This document shows positions 1 through 9,056 of a stretch of DNA of 64,000 nt, piece after piece. Position 1 is the first letter of the stretch, and each line of letters starts with the position of its first letter. The stretch covers positions 62,001 through 126,000 of the forward strand of contig JALNXD010000002.1 in assembly GCA_023230565.1 (NCBI GenBank), given 5' to 3'. This DNA comes from Syntrophales bacterium. Its GTDB lineage: Bacteria > Desulfobacterota > Syntrophia > Syntrophales > UBA2210. A program made the position numbers and the translations under genes. The notes beneath the pieces were generated by a model, which saw nothing but the letters and a program-made list of their open reading frames with translations, was not told where the DNA came from and made no database searches.

Positions 1-355
1 ACACCTCGAGGAGATCCTTATAGGTGACTTTTTCAGGATTGTACATAACTTGAACCGCCTCGAAATGTCCCGTTTCCCCAGTTGACACCTCTTCATATGT
101 GGGATTTTCATTCTCTCCCCCCGTATACCCCGATATGGCTTCATATACGCCTTCAACTTTCTCGAAATCGGATTCCAGACACCAGAAACATCCTCCCGCA
201 AATGTGGCCACAGCCTCCTTATCTCCCCTCTGTCGATTCATGACTCCCTCCTTTTTGTCTTCACATGCCCCGTTATTCGGAGACAACTGAAGATTCAAAA
301 TAACAAAAAGCACGATTGCACTACCTGCCAACCAAAGCTTGTTTGACTTCTTCAT
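1..355 (-). CDS. msrA: Peptide methionine sulfoxide reductase MsrA, exported, partial
   Basis: MsrA reduces methionine-S-sulfoxide in oxidised proteins. The reading frame starts at ATG 355 behind a purine-rich GGGGGAAAGAG site and runs off the left edge of the window, leaving about 118 codons, so the C-terminal half is missing. The first ~30 residues form a basic start plus hydrophobic stretch, which suggests a signal peptide and a periplasmic or membrane-anchored location. The MsrA active-site motif GCFWC follows, then the family's typical SGYTGG and ENPTYEEVSTG..GH segments. The motif makes the family assignment secure; export is inferred from the N-terminus only. Confidence 0.9.
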   Translation of the reverse strand, partial: MKKSNKLWLAGSAIVLFVILNLQLSPNNGACEDKKEGVMNRQRGDKEAVATFAGGCFWCLESDFEKVEGVYEAISGYTGGENENPTYEEVSTGETGHFEAVQVMYNPEKVTYKDLLEV

Positions 356-513
356 ATCTCTTTCCCCCGGTCCTCACATATTAAGTATTATATTATATAA
401 TATTTCCCGCCGATGGGAACTCTTGTTTGCAGCCTTTTCCCAATATATTGAGAGTTAAAAATTTGGAAATGGTGAAGAGTTGATACAGACTCCGGCCAGA
501 CAGTATGGAGGCA

Positions 514-1689
514 TCAATGAAGGCGGCTTTTGAGTGCCATGATTCTCTTATACGATGTATTGATCCGTGCCGGACTTATCAGATTTTTTTGTAACACGAG
601 CTTCCTGATGATCGAATGGGCGCGGGACGCAATCATTTCATCATAAATCGAATTGTTCGCAAAAACAAGCATGTCGCAACCGGCAAGAATAGCACGATAT
701 ATCGCCCGTTCGAGACTATAGTTCAATCTGATCGCCCCCATCTGAAGGTCATCGGATATCACGACTCCCGTATACACAAGATTTATTCGAAGAATGCCGC
801 TTAGTATATGGGTCGACAAGGTTGCCGGCCACAGGGGATCAAGTTTTCTATTCATAACATGAGCAGTCATGACGAAATCTGCCTTTTTCAACCGTATAAG
901 GGCCTCAAAAGGTAAAAGTTCTTCAGGGGCCCAGGAATCAGTAACATCGACAAACCCCTCATGTGAATCTGAATCGGAGCTGCCATGGCCTGGGAAATGT
1001 TTGATTGCGCAAAGCACTCCATATCGGTGAAAGGCATCGATAGTTGCTCTCGCATGCCTGATTACCACAGAAGAATCAGGAGAATAGCTTCTTTCAAGTT
1101 CTCCGATAACCGGATTTTCAGGATTTCGATTGAGATCAACGACAGGGGCGAAATTCACGTTTATTCCCAAATCCTTCAATGTTTGAGCCGTAATTTCCGC
1201 AGTTCGCGAGGTTTCATCCAAATTATCAGCATGACCAAGGAAAGAGGCTGATACCGAATCAGGAAACCCGTAACACGATTTAAGCCGCGATACCTTTCCA
1301 CCTTCCTGATCAATGGCTACAAAGAGAGGCACATCGGAAAAAGACTTAAGTTTTTTTACCATAGTCTTCACTTGATGGGGTGATTGAATATTTCTTACGT
1401 GACTTCCTGATGGCACATCATAGTCGAAAAGAATCACTCCGCCAATGGTTTTCGATCGAATATCTCTTACTATCGGACTTCCTTCATCAACTAAAAGGCC
1501 CCGGAATCCCACCAGTATCATTTGTCCGATTTTGGCATCCAGGCAATCCGACGAGGGTAATTTTTGAACTGCAAATGCGGGTTGACAAAAAACCAAACCT
1601 GCCGAACACAATAGAAGAAAAAGAAATTTTTTCATTGTAAAGCCGAATCGAATAGAAATCCGGATATTTTCCGTCCGGGGAGAGCTCAT
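514..1689 (-). CDS. Exported NagZ-like beta-N-acetylhexosaminidase (glycoside hydrolase family 3)
   Basis: A GH3 glycosidase of the NagZ type, expected to remove N-acetylglucosamine from muropeptides or other glycans. The conserved KHFPGHG motif, followed by a Ser/Asp/His-rich loop, carries the NagZ catalytic Asp/His region, and VISDDLQMGAI carries the nucleophile Asp. ATG 1689 overlaps the stop of the upstream cyclase gene as ATGA, favouring coupled translation. ATG 1635 (MKKFLFLLL) would begin directly at a classical signal peptide ending near QPAFA, so the real start may be there. Either way the enzyme appears exported, unlike cytoplasmic E. coli NagZ; it may therefore act on cell-wall or environmental glycans. 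Substrate specificity is inferred. Confidence 0.85.
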   Translation of the reverse strand: MSSPRTENIRISIRFGFTMKKFLFLLLCSAGLVFCQPAFAVQKLPSSDCLDAKIGQMILVGFRGLLVDEGSPIVRDIRSKTIGGVILFDYDVPSGSHVRNIQSPHQVKTMVKKLKSFSDVPLFVAIDQEGGKVSRLKSCYGFPDSVSASFLGHADNLDETSRTAEITAQTLKDLGINVNFAPVVDLNRNPENPVIGELERSYSPDSSVVIRHARATIDAFHRYGVLCAIKHFPGHGSSDSDSHEGFVDVTDSWAPEELLPFEALIRLKKADFVMTAHVMNRKLDPLWPATLSTHILSGILRINLVYTGVVISDDLQMGAIRLNYSLERAIYRAILAGCDMLVFANNSIYDEMIASRAHSIIRKLVLQKNLISPARINTSYKRIMALKSRLH

Positions 1690-3983
1690 TTTTCATTCAT
1701 TATCCACACACCATCCCATCCGGCGCCGGGATTCTGTAATTTGAGAGTTTTACATCTCTGGAGGTACATTTCAGTCACTTTATCCTGGCAATTGAGGCTG
1801 AGTGCCTCCTGAAATGCGTCAACTGCTTTTTCCCAATTTGCTCTACGATAATGGTCCAATCCATTTTTGAAGTGAGTAACCACCTCCATTACATTCGGAA
1901 AACTTTCATATGTATGATAATCAAGAACTTCGTATATTGCGACAGGTGCACGTTTACCCTTTACCACCACCCGGTCAACTTCGCGGATCCTGTATGTTCC
2001 CCTCAATTTTTTATAGGTGTTTTCGCTTAAAAGAATCTGAGCATGATACTGCTTGCATGCACTTTCAAGTCTCGCAGCCAGATTGACGCCATCACCGATT
2101 AGTGTATAATCCATCCGCTTCGGTGATCCTATGTTCCCTGATACCACCATGTCTGTGTTAAGGCCGATTCCGATCCGGACTTCTTTCTTTCCCTGGATGT
2201 ACCGCTCCCGATTCCATGCATTGAGATGCTCTATCATTGAAATGGCCGACCGCACCGCACGATCTTCATCATCACCGTACGCAACGGGGATACCAAATGC
2301 CGCCATGATTGCATCGCCGATGAATTTATCCAGCATACCTTTCTCATTCTGAATACATTCCACCATGATAGTAAAATATTCATTGAGCAGCGATACTGTT
2401 CCCTGGGCCCCTAATTCCTCGGTCAGATTAGTGAAGCTCCTTATGTCAGAAAAAAGAATTGTTGCCATTTTACTTGTACCGCCCAGAATATCCTCGCCGC
2501 CGGCTAAAAGCTGATCTGCCAGATCTGGATCCATGTAACGGGACATGGTCGATTTCATTCTTTTTTCGCTTGTAATATCGTCAAATATGATCATGGATCC
2601 CAATTTTTTCTTTTCGACACTCAGAAGAGGCAATACAGTCAGATTCACAGAAATATTTTCACCCCCGAAAGTCAGTACCGCATCCATAGTGACATCAGAT
2701 TCCTGACTTTCCTCGACGCGATGAATTTTCTCCAAAATCCAGTCATTGTCGCCGGTAAAAAATGCATCTGCATTTTGTCCTATAATCTCGGCTTCGTCTA
2801 CTTTCATTATCTTTATGCCCGCTGCATTGCAGGTCACTATTGCTCCTTCATCATTCAGGGTTACAACACCGTTGGTCATGCTCTCAAGTATGCTTTCACT
2901 GTAATTTTTCATGTTCTGCACATCATCGAAGAGCTTTGCATTCTCCAGTGCAATTGAAATCTGAGCGGTAAAGGCCTTGAGCCGGGCCTCATCCTCTTCC
3001 GTGAAAGGACCTCCCGTTTTATTTAGTACCTGTGTTACCCCGATGGTTTTGCCGCTTTTATTGATGACCGGCACACAAAGAATTGAGCGTGTAAAAAACC
3101 CAGTCTGTCTGTCAAAAGAAGGATTGAACCGGAGATCAGCGTATGCATAAGGAATATTGACAGTTTTGCCCGAAGTAAACACGGCTCCTGCGATTCCCAC
3201 ATGATTCGGCAGCCTTATTTCCGTGCCTAACCCTTCTCCTACTTTTGAAAACAGCTCTTTTTTCTTTTCATCATGTAAAAAAAGCGTAGATCTTTCCGCT
3301 TTCAGCATACGTGTAGCTTCCGACATCACCTTCTGCAGAATCGCTCCGAGATCAATTTCAGATATGACATCAGAAACAATGTCAAAAAACTCCATTTCCT
3401 GCACGCGGGAACGCTGCATCCGTTCCACAAATTGTGTGCTTTGAAGGGTAACGGCCGCCTGAGCAGTCATGGCTTCAAGTAATGCAAGGTCACTTGCGGT
3501 AAAAGGGCCTGAGCTTTTATTAAGGGCCTGAGCCACACCGATTATTTCCCCTTTGGCAGTTCTGATTGGTGCACAGAGAATCGATCTTGTCACAAATCCC
3601 GTCTGTTCATCTATGGCACGATTAAATCGGCTGTCTGCATAGGCATCGTGAACTATTGCACCCGCTCCGGTTGTAAATACATCTCCTGCCACACCAGAAT
3701 TATTGAGGATTCTTATTTCACGAAGATGAGTTCCCTGAGCCACCCGTGAATACAGTTCTCCTGTTTCGCTGTCATTCAGAAAAATTGTGCCCCGTTCCGC
3801 ATCGAGTTCGCGAGTGGTGATCTCGACCAATGTCTTAAGCATTTCATCAAGTGTTTCATATGCTGCTATTGTTTTCGAAACATCAAGCAGCATTTCGGCT
3901 TGTGTCAATTTTACATTTTTATCCTTAGGGACTAGATTTACATGATTTTTTTGCACTTTTTCTAATTTATTTTTTTGTCCCAT
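1686..3983 (-). CDS. Adenylate/guanylate cyclase with tandem GAF and PAS domains
   Basis: A 765-residue signalling enzyme. Two GAF domains cover about residues 30-190 and 200-355, a PAS domain about 360-480, and a class III nucleotide cyclase domain about 500-690, followed by a short helical TPR-like tail. Metal-binding aspartates are visible as D513 in FSDIRSFT and D557 in FIGDAIMAAFG, and the substrate loop is present in IGDGVNLAARLE, so the cyclase should be active. No membrane segment is seen, so it is likely a cytoplasmic sensor making cAMP in response to GAF ligands. A strong AGAGGAG site lies within the end of the upstream coiled-coil gene (17 bp overlap), which argues for co-translation. 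A Crp/Fnr-family protein at 46.1 kb is one possible effector, but that link is speculative. Confidence 0.9.
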   Translation of the reverse strand: MGQKNKLEKVQKNHVNLVPKDKNVKLTQAEMLLDVSKTIAAYETLDEMLKTLVEITTRELDAERGTIFLNDSETGELYSRVAQGTHLREIRILNNSGVAGDVFTTGAGAIVHDAYADSRFNRAIDEQTGFVTRSILCAPIRTAKGEIIGVAQALNKSSGPFTASDLALLEAMTAQAAVTLQSTQFVERMQRSRVQEMEFFDIVSDVISEIDLGAILQKVMSEATRMLKAERSTLFLHDEKKKELFSKVGEGLGTEIRLPNHVGIAGAVFTSGKTVNIPYAYADLRFNPSFDRQTGFFTRSILCVPVINKSGKTIGVTQVLNKTGGPFTEEDEARLKAFTAQISIALENAKLFDDVQNMKNYSESILESMTNGVVTLNDEGAIVTCNAAGIKIMKVDEAEIIGQNADAFFTGDNDWILEKIHRVEESQESDVTMDAVLTFGGENISVNLTVLPLLSVEKKKLGSMIIFDDITSEKRMKSTMSRYMDPDLADQLLAGGEDILGGTSKMATILFSDIRSFTNLTEELGAQGTVSLLNEYFTIMVECIQNEKGMLDKFIGDAIMAAFGIPVAYGDDEDRAVRSAISMIEHLNAWNRERYIQGKKEVRIGIGLNTDMVVSGNIGSPKRMDYTLIGDGVNLAARLESACKQYHAQILLSENTYKKLRGTYRIREVDRVVVKGKRAPVAIYEVLDYHTYESFPNVMEVVTHFKNGLDHYRRANWEKAVDAFQEALSLNCQDKVTEMYLQRCKTLKLQNPGAGWDGVWIMNEK

Positions 3984-4389
3984 TTTGCTCCTCTAGCCGC
4001 TGCCGCAATGCTTTAATTGTTTCTTTTAATTGCAGGATCTCATCCCTGGACTCCCGTGTGCAATTTTGTATCATCTCTTCGCAATGTATCCGATACTGCT
4101 CCAGTTCATCTCGCAGAGCCCTGATAGTCTTTTTCAGCTGGTCCATTTCAGCATTTGCTGCAACTTCTTTTTTCTGTAAACTTTCCGCTTTCTCGAATGC
4201 AGCTTTCTCCAATTCTTCTCTTAATGCAAAGGTAACAGATTTCAACTGATTGATCTCATCATTTGCACTGCCAAGAGCCCGTTGAATCGCTTCATCCCGG
4301 ACAGCATCAATCTGCTCCAGCTCGTTTCTCAGCGCCTGTATCATTTCTTTAAGATAACGATTTTCCATCTGAAGAGACTTTGTATCCAT
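3967..4389 (-). CDS. Coiled-coil protein of unknown function, co-translated with the cyclase
   Basis: A 140-residue, strongly charged protein made almost entirely of heptad-like helix. It contains three imperfect internal copies of a unit resembling LKxTIxALRDELEQ (near residues 14-27, 48-62, 85-98, with a further copy near 122-135), suggesting internal duplication. No signal peptide, membrane segment or Cys is present. It overlaps the cyclase gene by 17 bp and probably forms an oligomerising or scaffolding partner of that enzyme; this is inferred from position only. No family was recognised. Confidence 0.7.
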   Translation of the reverse strand: MDTKSLQMENRYLKEMIQALRNELEQIDAVRDEAIQRALGSANDEINQLKSVTFALREELEKAAFEKAESLQKKEVAANAEMDQLKKTIRALRDELEQYRIHCEEMIQNCTRESRDEILQLKETIKALRQRLEEQNGTKK

Positions 4390-4503
4390 AAAAACTTATT
4401 CCGGGTGCGGGTCCGTAATTCAATGAAGATATTAAAACCTGCCTTTATTCTTATCAGCTGCTTGAAAGCCCGGACGTGTCTGATTAAAAACCGGGCGATT
4501 CTA

Positions 4504-5589
4504 TCAGCGATATTTTTTTACTTTTTCTTCCCCTCCAAGAACTCTCAAGGCGCTCCTCGCAAGAGATCGCATTTCATCCTCACCTGCAAAAATAAAAAGA
4601 GGTGCAATGAATTCCACGTCACGCCGTATCCATCTCACAAGCATCTTTGAATGGGCCAATCCACCTGTTAATACTATCGCGTCTACATCACCTTTAAGAA
4701 CAGTGCTCATTGCCCCTATTTCCTTGGATATCTGATAAGCCATCGCACGATAGACCAATCTGGCTTTCCGGTCACCTCCCCGGATCATAGATTCGACTTT
4801 TTCCGCCGATGCCGTTCCTAAATATGAAACCAGCCCGCCGGTGCCTGTTAATTTGGCTTTAAGCCTGTCCGTATCCAGTTGCTCCGAAATTGTCAGGTCT
4901 ATCAGATCCAACACGGGAAGGGTTCCGGAACGTTCAGGAGTAAAAGGCCCTTCATTCAAACCATGATTGCTGTCAATTACATGCCCATTTTTGTGAGCGC
5001 CCACAGTGATACCACCTCCCAGGTGCGCTATCACCAAATTAACAGCATCATATGGCTTTTCCATGCGTTCAGCAGCCAGTCTGCCTGCGGCTTTCTGATT
5101 GAGAGCGTGAAGCGCGCTTCTGCGTTCGATACCGGAAAGACCCGATATTCTCGCAATCGGTGCAAATTCATCGGTACTTGGAGGATCGGCGACGATTGCT
5201 TTTATTCCACGGCTCTTTGCAAAAGCAAGGGCAATTAGAGGCCCAAGCGCTGAGGCGTGAGAACCGTAACGCGCCATGCGAAGGTCCTCACACATTCTCT
5301 TATTGATTTCATAAACCCCCGCGGGTCCGGGTCGCATGAGTCCGCCTCTGCTCACTACTATATTGATCCGTCTGCCGGAAAACTCCTGAGCCTCGGCAAA
5401 ATGCAAAAAATCCTTCCAGCGAATCTCGTATTGGCTGGCCAAATCTAAAGATTTCTGCCAGGTTACAGATTCATAATTCACTTTTTTCTCTGCAATCGTT
5501 TTGGAACCTTCATAAAAAGATAGTTTTGTGGAGGTAGAACCGATATTGACAACAAGAATGCCCGGACTGATCTTCTCACTACGTATCAT
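4504..5589 (-). CDS. buk: Butyrate kinase
   Basis: Butyrate kinase of the acetokinase fold, interconverting butyryl-phosphate + ADP and butyrate + ATP. The phosphate-binding motif VVNIGSTSTKLS is at the N-terminus, and the family segments VVSRGGL, HALNQKA and AHLGGGITVGAHKNG follow. The ATG at 5589 gives 361 residues, close to the family norm (~355), and overlaps the phosphate butyryltransferase stop by 11 bp; a TTG at 5622 is also in frame but would enlarge the overlap. Together with the upstream gene it forms a route between acyl-CoA and free acid with substrate-level phosphorylation, run in either direction. Branched or other short acyl chains are equally possible substrates. Confidence 0.92.
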   Translation of the reverse strand: MIRSEKISPGILVVNIGSTSTKLSFYEGSKTIAEKKVNYESVTWQKSLDLASQYEIRWKDFLHFAEAQEFSGRRINIVVSRGGLMRPGPAGVYEINKRMCEDLRMARYGSHASALGPLIALAFAKSRGIKAIVADPPSTDEFAPIARISGLSGIERRSALHALNQKAAGRLAAERMEKPYDAVNLVIAHLGGGITVGAHKNGHVIDSNHGLNEGPFTPERSGTLPVLDLIDLTISEQLDTDRLKAKLTGTGGLVSYLGTASAEKVESMIRGGDRKARLVYRAMAYQISKEIGAMSTVLKGDVDAIVLTGGLAHSKMLVRWIRRDVEFIAPLFIFAGEDEMRSLARSALRVLGGEEKVKKYR

Positions 5590-6487
5590 GGCCACTTTCA
5601 CATAAGAGAGATGCGAGAGCAAGCTCCGTCATAAATGAATCATCGGAAATAAAATTAACATCAAGAATTATTGGACAGATCGCTCCCACAAGTATTCCTG
5701 CAGTCGGAAACCGCCCTGCAAACGTCAGAAGTTGGGCCAGAGCATATCCCGATTCTATATCAGGCGTCATGTATATATGGCAATGCCCTGCAACGTGTGT
5801 CCGGACACCTTTCCGGAGCGCCGCATTAAGATCAAGGGCGCAATCGATATCAATTGGTCCCTCAACGCAGGTTCGTCCCCAACGCCCTCTCCCGGACATC
5901 TTGGACAGAACTGCAGCATCAAGTGTCGATGGAATCTGAGTATTCACCTGTTCAATTGAGGTCAAAGCCGCAATATTGGGATTCTCAATTTCCAGAACCG
6001 ATGCAATTAAAAGAGCATTTTCGATTATCGAAATTTTTTCCGTAATATCTGGATAATTATTCAGATAGCAATCCGTTACCATCATAAGACGCTTTTTCTC
6101 TGTTTGCTCAAAAAGCGCTACATAACTGGGGGCATGATTTGTTATCTTCAACGCTCCCGGTGAAAGTATGTAATCGACAAACAAAGCCTGGTCTATGATG
6201 CCTTGCACGATAATATCGGCTTTGCCTTCAATCACAAGATCAACAGCTGTCCTGAGTGCCGACAACTCGCCTTTTGCTTCTATGAATTCTTTTTTAGCAG
6301 GCGATTGTGTTCGTGCCCATTGGTTCAACAACTTGCTGCTTCCGATAAAAACGGGACTAATGAAACCGGCAAGACCTGCTTTTACAATCGCCGCCAGCTT
6401 TCTTTCTTGCGGCTGTAAAACAATTGCAACTTTTTTGCAGGATCTGTTCTTTGCTTTTTCGATTACTTCGGCGAATGATGTCAACAT
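5579..6487 (-). CDS. ptb: Phosphate butyryltransferase (phosphotransbutyrylase)
   Basis: Transfers the acyl group between butyryl-CoA and phosphate, feeding butyrate kinase just downstream. The protein has the Pta/Ptb fold signatures, including VIEGKADIIVQGIIDQALF, MVTDCYLNNYPDI and EGPIDIDCALD. I chose ATG 6487 (MLTSFAEVIEKAK, 302 residues, the usual Ptb length) over an in-frame TTG six bases upstream. No clear Shine-Dalgarno site was found. The ptb-buk pair and its overlap point to one transcript. In this setting, among acyl-CoA ligases and hydratases, it may serve ATP formation from acyl-CoA during oxidation or fermentation. Confidence 0.9.
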   Translation of the reverse strand: MLTSFAEVIEKAKNRSCKKVAIVLQPQERKLAAIVKAGLAGFISPVFIGSSKLLNQWARTQSPAKKEFIEAKGELSALRTAVDLVIEGKADIIVQGIIDQALFVDYILSPGALKITNHAPSYVALFEQTEKKRLMMVTDCYLNNYPDITEKISIIENALLIASVLEIENPNIAALTSIEQVNTQIPSTLDAAVLSKMSGRGRWGRTCVEGPIDIDCALDLNAALRKGVRTHVAGHCHIYMTPDIESGYALAQLLTFAGRFPTAGILVGAICPIILDVNFISDDSFMTELALASLLCESGHDT

Positions 6488-6533
6488 ATTCAAGTCACGC
6501 GGCCGGGGTCAGGTTGAAGGTAGAGAACCTCAT

Positions 6534-7109
6534 TTATGAGGTACACACAATATTCTCCAAATCATCCCTGCAATTCAGATTTAAAAACATTTTTCCCTCT
6601 TCATCAAATGAACGGATAATAGAGTCCGGAATTTCTATATATTTACAGTGCTTATAAAATCCTCTGATCTTCAATAGATCCTTTTCGATGAGCTTTTTGA
6701 TCGGATGTAGACATCTTTTAGAGTAGACTGCATGAAGCGGTTGAATACCGTCAGCCGGAGAGGGAACAAGAATATCATAGTTCTTCTCATGTTTTTTCAT
6801 GTAAAGGATAAATTCACTATTAAGAAAAGGCATATCGCAGGATGTGACAAAGGCAAAACCGAAAGAAGAAAAAAACAGTCCCGTATACAACCCTCCAAGA
6901 GGTCCTTTGCCGGGGAAAATATCGGTTGCTATTTTGACATCAAATTCAAGATAGGCAAGCGGATCATTGGTTACTATGATGGTTTCCTTAAAAATTTTCC
7001 GGAAAATGCCGACTGTTCTTTCTATTATACGCTCTCCCCTTACTTTAAGAAAGGCCTTATTCTCCCCCATCCGAAAGTTCTTTCCCCCGGAAAGTATTAT
7101 TCCGGTCAT
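6534..7109 (-). CDS. mobA: Molybdenum cofactor guanylyltransferase MobA-like
   Basis: MobA attaches GMP to molybdopterin to form the bis-MGD cofactor of formate dehydrogenases and related enzymes. The nucleotide-binding signature ILSGGKNFRMGENKAFL is at the N-terminus, and the metal-binding motif appears as SCDMPF near residue 95. I start at ATG 7109, which places the GG motif near residue 7 as in the family; a TTG 27 bases upstream is less likely. Length 191 is typical. No molybdoenzyme lies in the window, so the client is elsewhere. The gene is followed directly by ptb-buk but a functional link is not evident. Confidence 0.88.
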   Translation of the reverse strand: MTGIILSGGKNFRMGENKAFLKVRGERIIERTVGIFRKIFKETIIVTNDPLAYLEFDVKIATDIFPGKGPLGGLYTGLFFSSFGFAFVTSCDMPFLNSEFILYMKKHEKNYDILVPSPADGIQPLHAVYSKRCLHPIKKLIEKDLLKIRGFYKHCKYIEIPDSIIRSFDEEGKMFLNLNCRDDLENIVCTS

Positions 7110-7201
7110 TGAGGTATTTCCATCTATCGTATGCAAAAGCTTAAAATCTCCTCGAAGACATCAGGGGCATATGATTCATTTCGGAAGCACCTGCCGAGAT
7201 G

Positions 7202-7441
7202 TCAAGAACCGCAGATATCGGCATTACATTTAACTGTCTTTTTTAAAATGAAAAATCCCGGAGATCGCCATCTGTCATCACCCCTGCCGCAATTGATTTG
7301 GGCTTCTCCACCCGAAAATTCTATGATTTCAATAATGGCTTCTCTAAGAGAAGCAGTAATATGATCGTATACGCCGTTTTTCTTATGCCGCTCATAGTAT
7401 AAACGAGAATAACCGTTCAGTAATTCCTGAAATTCTATACA
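7202..7441 (-). pseudogene. Start-less, coding-looking reading frame upstream of mobA
   Basis: On the minus strand a 79-codon frame is open from a TAA at 7442-7444 to a TGA at 7202-7204 but has no ATG, GTG or TTG. Its translation looks like real protein: ITASLREAIIEIIEFSGG, then INCGRGDDRW and a Cys-containing end VKCNADICGS. A short stretch in another frame just upstream reads EIDIDKALNV before a stop. This could be the tail of a gene broken by frameshifts, or a gene using a rare start such as CTG. I do not recognise a family. It may equally be chance in a non-coding mobA leader. Confidence 0.3.
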
Positions 7442-7463
7442 TTAAGAGCCTTATCAATGTCAA
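7434..7463 (-). promoter_or_regulatory. Candidate sigma-70-type promoter towards mobA
   Basis: On the minus strand a perfect -35 TTGACA (7458-7463) is separated by 18 bases from TATAGA (7434-7439). It would transcribe through the start-less frame into mobA, leaving a leader of about 320 bases. Confidence 0.35.
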
Positions 7464-7484
7464 TCTCTCCTTTTACTGAAGTGT

Positions 7485-9056
7485 ATGCATGGGAAAACCC
7501 TTTCTTCAAAAAAGCAACTCCTTTCTTTTTTAACTCACATGTGTTTATATAAGCAAAAAAATATCACAGAGGATATTTTGAAACCTGTGGAGAAAAAAAT
7601 TATAAATCGGAACAGTTTCTCCAAAGAAGATCTTTACAGAATTCTGGCCAATAAATCCCAGGTCGGAGTGTATATTATGCAGGACAAGAGATTCAAATTT
7701 GTAAATCCGCACATTCTGGATTACACCGGCTATTCCGAAAGTGACATCAAGGCCCTGGATCCATCATGCATAATTTATCCGCCCGATCGGCGAATGACCA
7801 GAAAATACGCAGTGCAAATGCTGAAAGAACAAAGATTTTCCCCGTATGAATTCAGAATCATTACCTCCGATGGCCGCACGAAGTGGATTATGGAAACGAT
7901 TACATCCATATCCTTTCAAGGCCAGCGAGCTATCCTCGGAAATTCACTTGATATAACGGAGCAAAAAGAAGGCCGCAAACGCCTCGAAGAACTTGAGGCT
8001 CTTGAATCTTCCATTCTGGATGCCATTCCTCAGGCAGTCGTGGGACTTCAGAACCGTTATATAAACTTTGCAAATAATGCAGTACGGGATATATTCGGCT
8101 GGAACCGAGAAGAGCTCATAGGGAAACATGTATCCATCTTCTACCATACTAAAGAAGCTTCAAGAAATATAGGAGATCTCTTCTATTCAACATTGGAAAG
8201 CCAGCGGACATTTATTACCGAATTTCCCTGTATCCGAAAGGATGGAAAAGAAATCCTCTGCAGAATGAAAGCATCGCGTATAGGAGAGAAACTCAGAGAA
8301 CGCCGTATAGTGGTTACCTACGAAGACATTACCGAGAAAAAGAAAGCAGAAGAAGAACTCGAAAGGTCTCATGAGGAACTGAGAAATCTTTCAGCTCATC
8401 TTCAATCTGTCCGGGAAAAGGAAAGCACGCGTATTGCCCGCAGGATCCATGATGAACTGGGACAATCTCTCACGGCACTCAAAATGGATCTTTCCTGGCT
8501 TGAAAGCAGACTGCCAAAGAAGCTGGAAATTCTCAAGGGAAAAGCAAAAAAAATGGCTTCTCTTGTAGATACCACAATCGAGAGCGTTCACCGGATATCT
8601 ACTGAATTGAGACCTATACTGCTTGACGATCTCGGCCTGCTCGCAGCGATCGAGTGGCAGGCGGAGGAATTTGAAAACCGGTCGGGCATTCCCTGTGATG
8701 TCACGTTCAAATGCAATGATATCTCTATTGATAAAGAAATAGCCACTGCACTCTTTAGGATTTTTCAGGAAACACTTACCAATATCGCGCGCCATGCAGG
8801 TGCTGACAGAATCAGCGTTACTCTGAGGAAAACAGAAAAAGATCTTGTTATGGAAGTCGCTGACAACGGTCAGGGCATTACGCATGAGCAAATTGAAGAT
8901 CCTCGGTCATTTGGAATTATGGGAATGAGGGAAAGGGCATCTCTTCTCGGAGGCACCGTATACTTGACAGGAGAACATTTAAAAGGAACTCGCGTAACCG
9001 TAATTATCCCTGTTCCGGAAGGAGAAAAAGATGATTCGAATTCTTGTCGCCGATGA
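7485..9056 (+). CDS. PAS-domain sensor histidine kinase, NarL-partner (HisKA_3) type
   Basis: A soluble two-component sensor kinase of 523 residues. PAS domain 1 lies at about residues 50-165 and PAS domain 2 at about 170-285, followed by a short coiled coil, a HisKA_3 dimerisation domain with the phospho-accepting His322 in RIHDELGQSL, and an HATPase domain with EIFQETLTN-like N box (FQETLTNIARH), VADNGQGI and GIMGMRERA. No transmembrane segment is visible, so the signal is cytoplasmic. The first ~45 residues are basic and unlike the rest; a later start is possible because the ribosome site at 7485 is weak. Its 3' end overlaps the response regulator gene by 26 bp. Confidence 0.88.
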   Translation: MHGKTLSSKKQLLSFLTHMCLYKQKNITEDILKPVEKKIINRNSFSKEDLYRILANKSQVGVYIMQDKRFKFVNPHILDYTGYSESDIKALDPSCIIYPPDRRMTRKYAVQMLKEQRFSPYEFRIITSDGRTKWIMETITSISFQGQRAILGNSLDITEQKEGRKRLEELEALESSILDAIPQAVVGLQNRYINFANNAVRDIFGWNREELIGKHVSIFYHTKEASRNIGDLFYSTLESQRTFITEFPCIRKDGKEILCRMKASRIGEKLRERRIVVTYEDITEKKKAEEELERSHEELRNLSAHLQSVREKESTRIARRIHDELGQSLTALKMDLSWLESRLPKKLEILKGKAKKMASLVDTTIESVHRISTELRPILLDDLGLLAAIEWQAEEFENRSGIPCDVTFKCNDISIDKEIATALFRIFQETLTNIARHAGADRISVTLRKTEKDLVMEVADNGQGITHEQIEDPRSFGIMGMRERASLLGGTVYLTGEHLKGTRVTVIIPVPEGEKDDSNSCRR

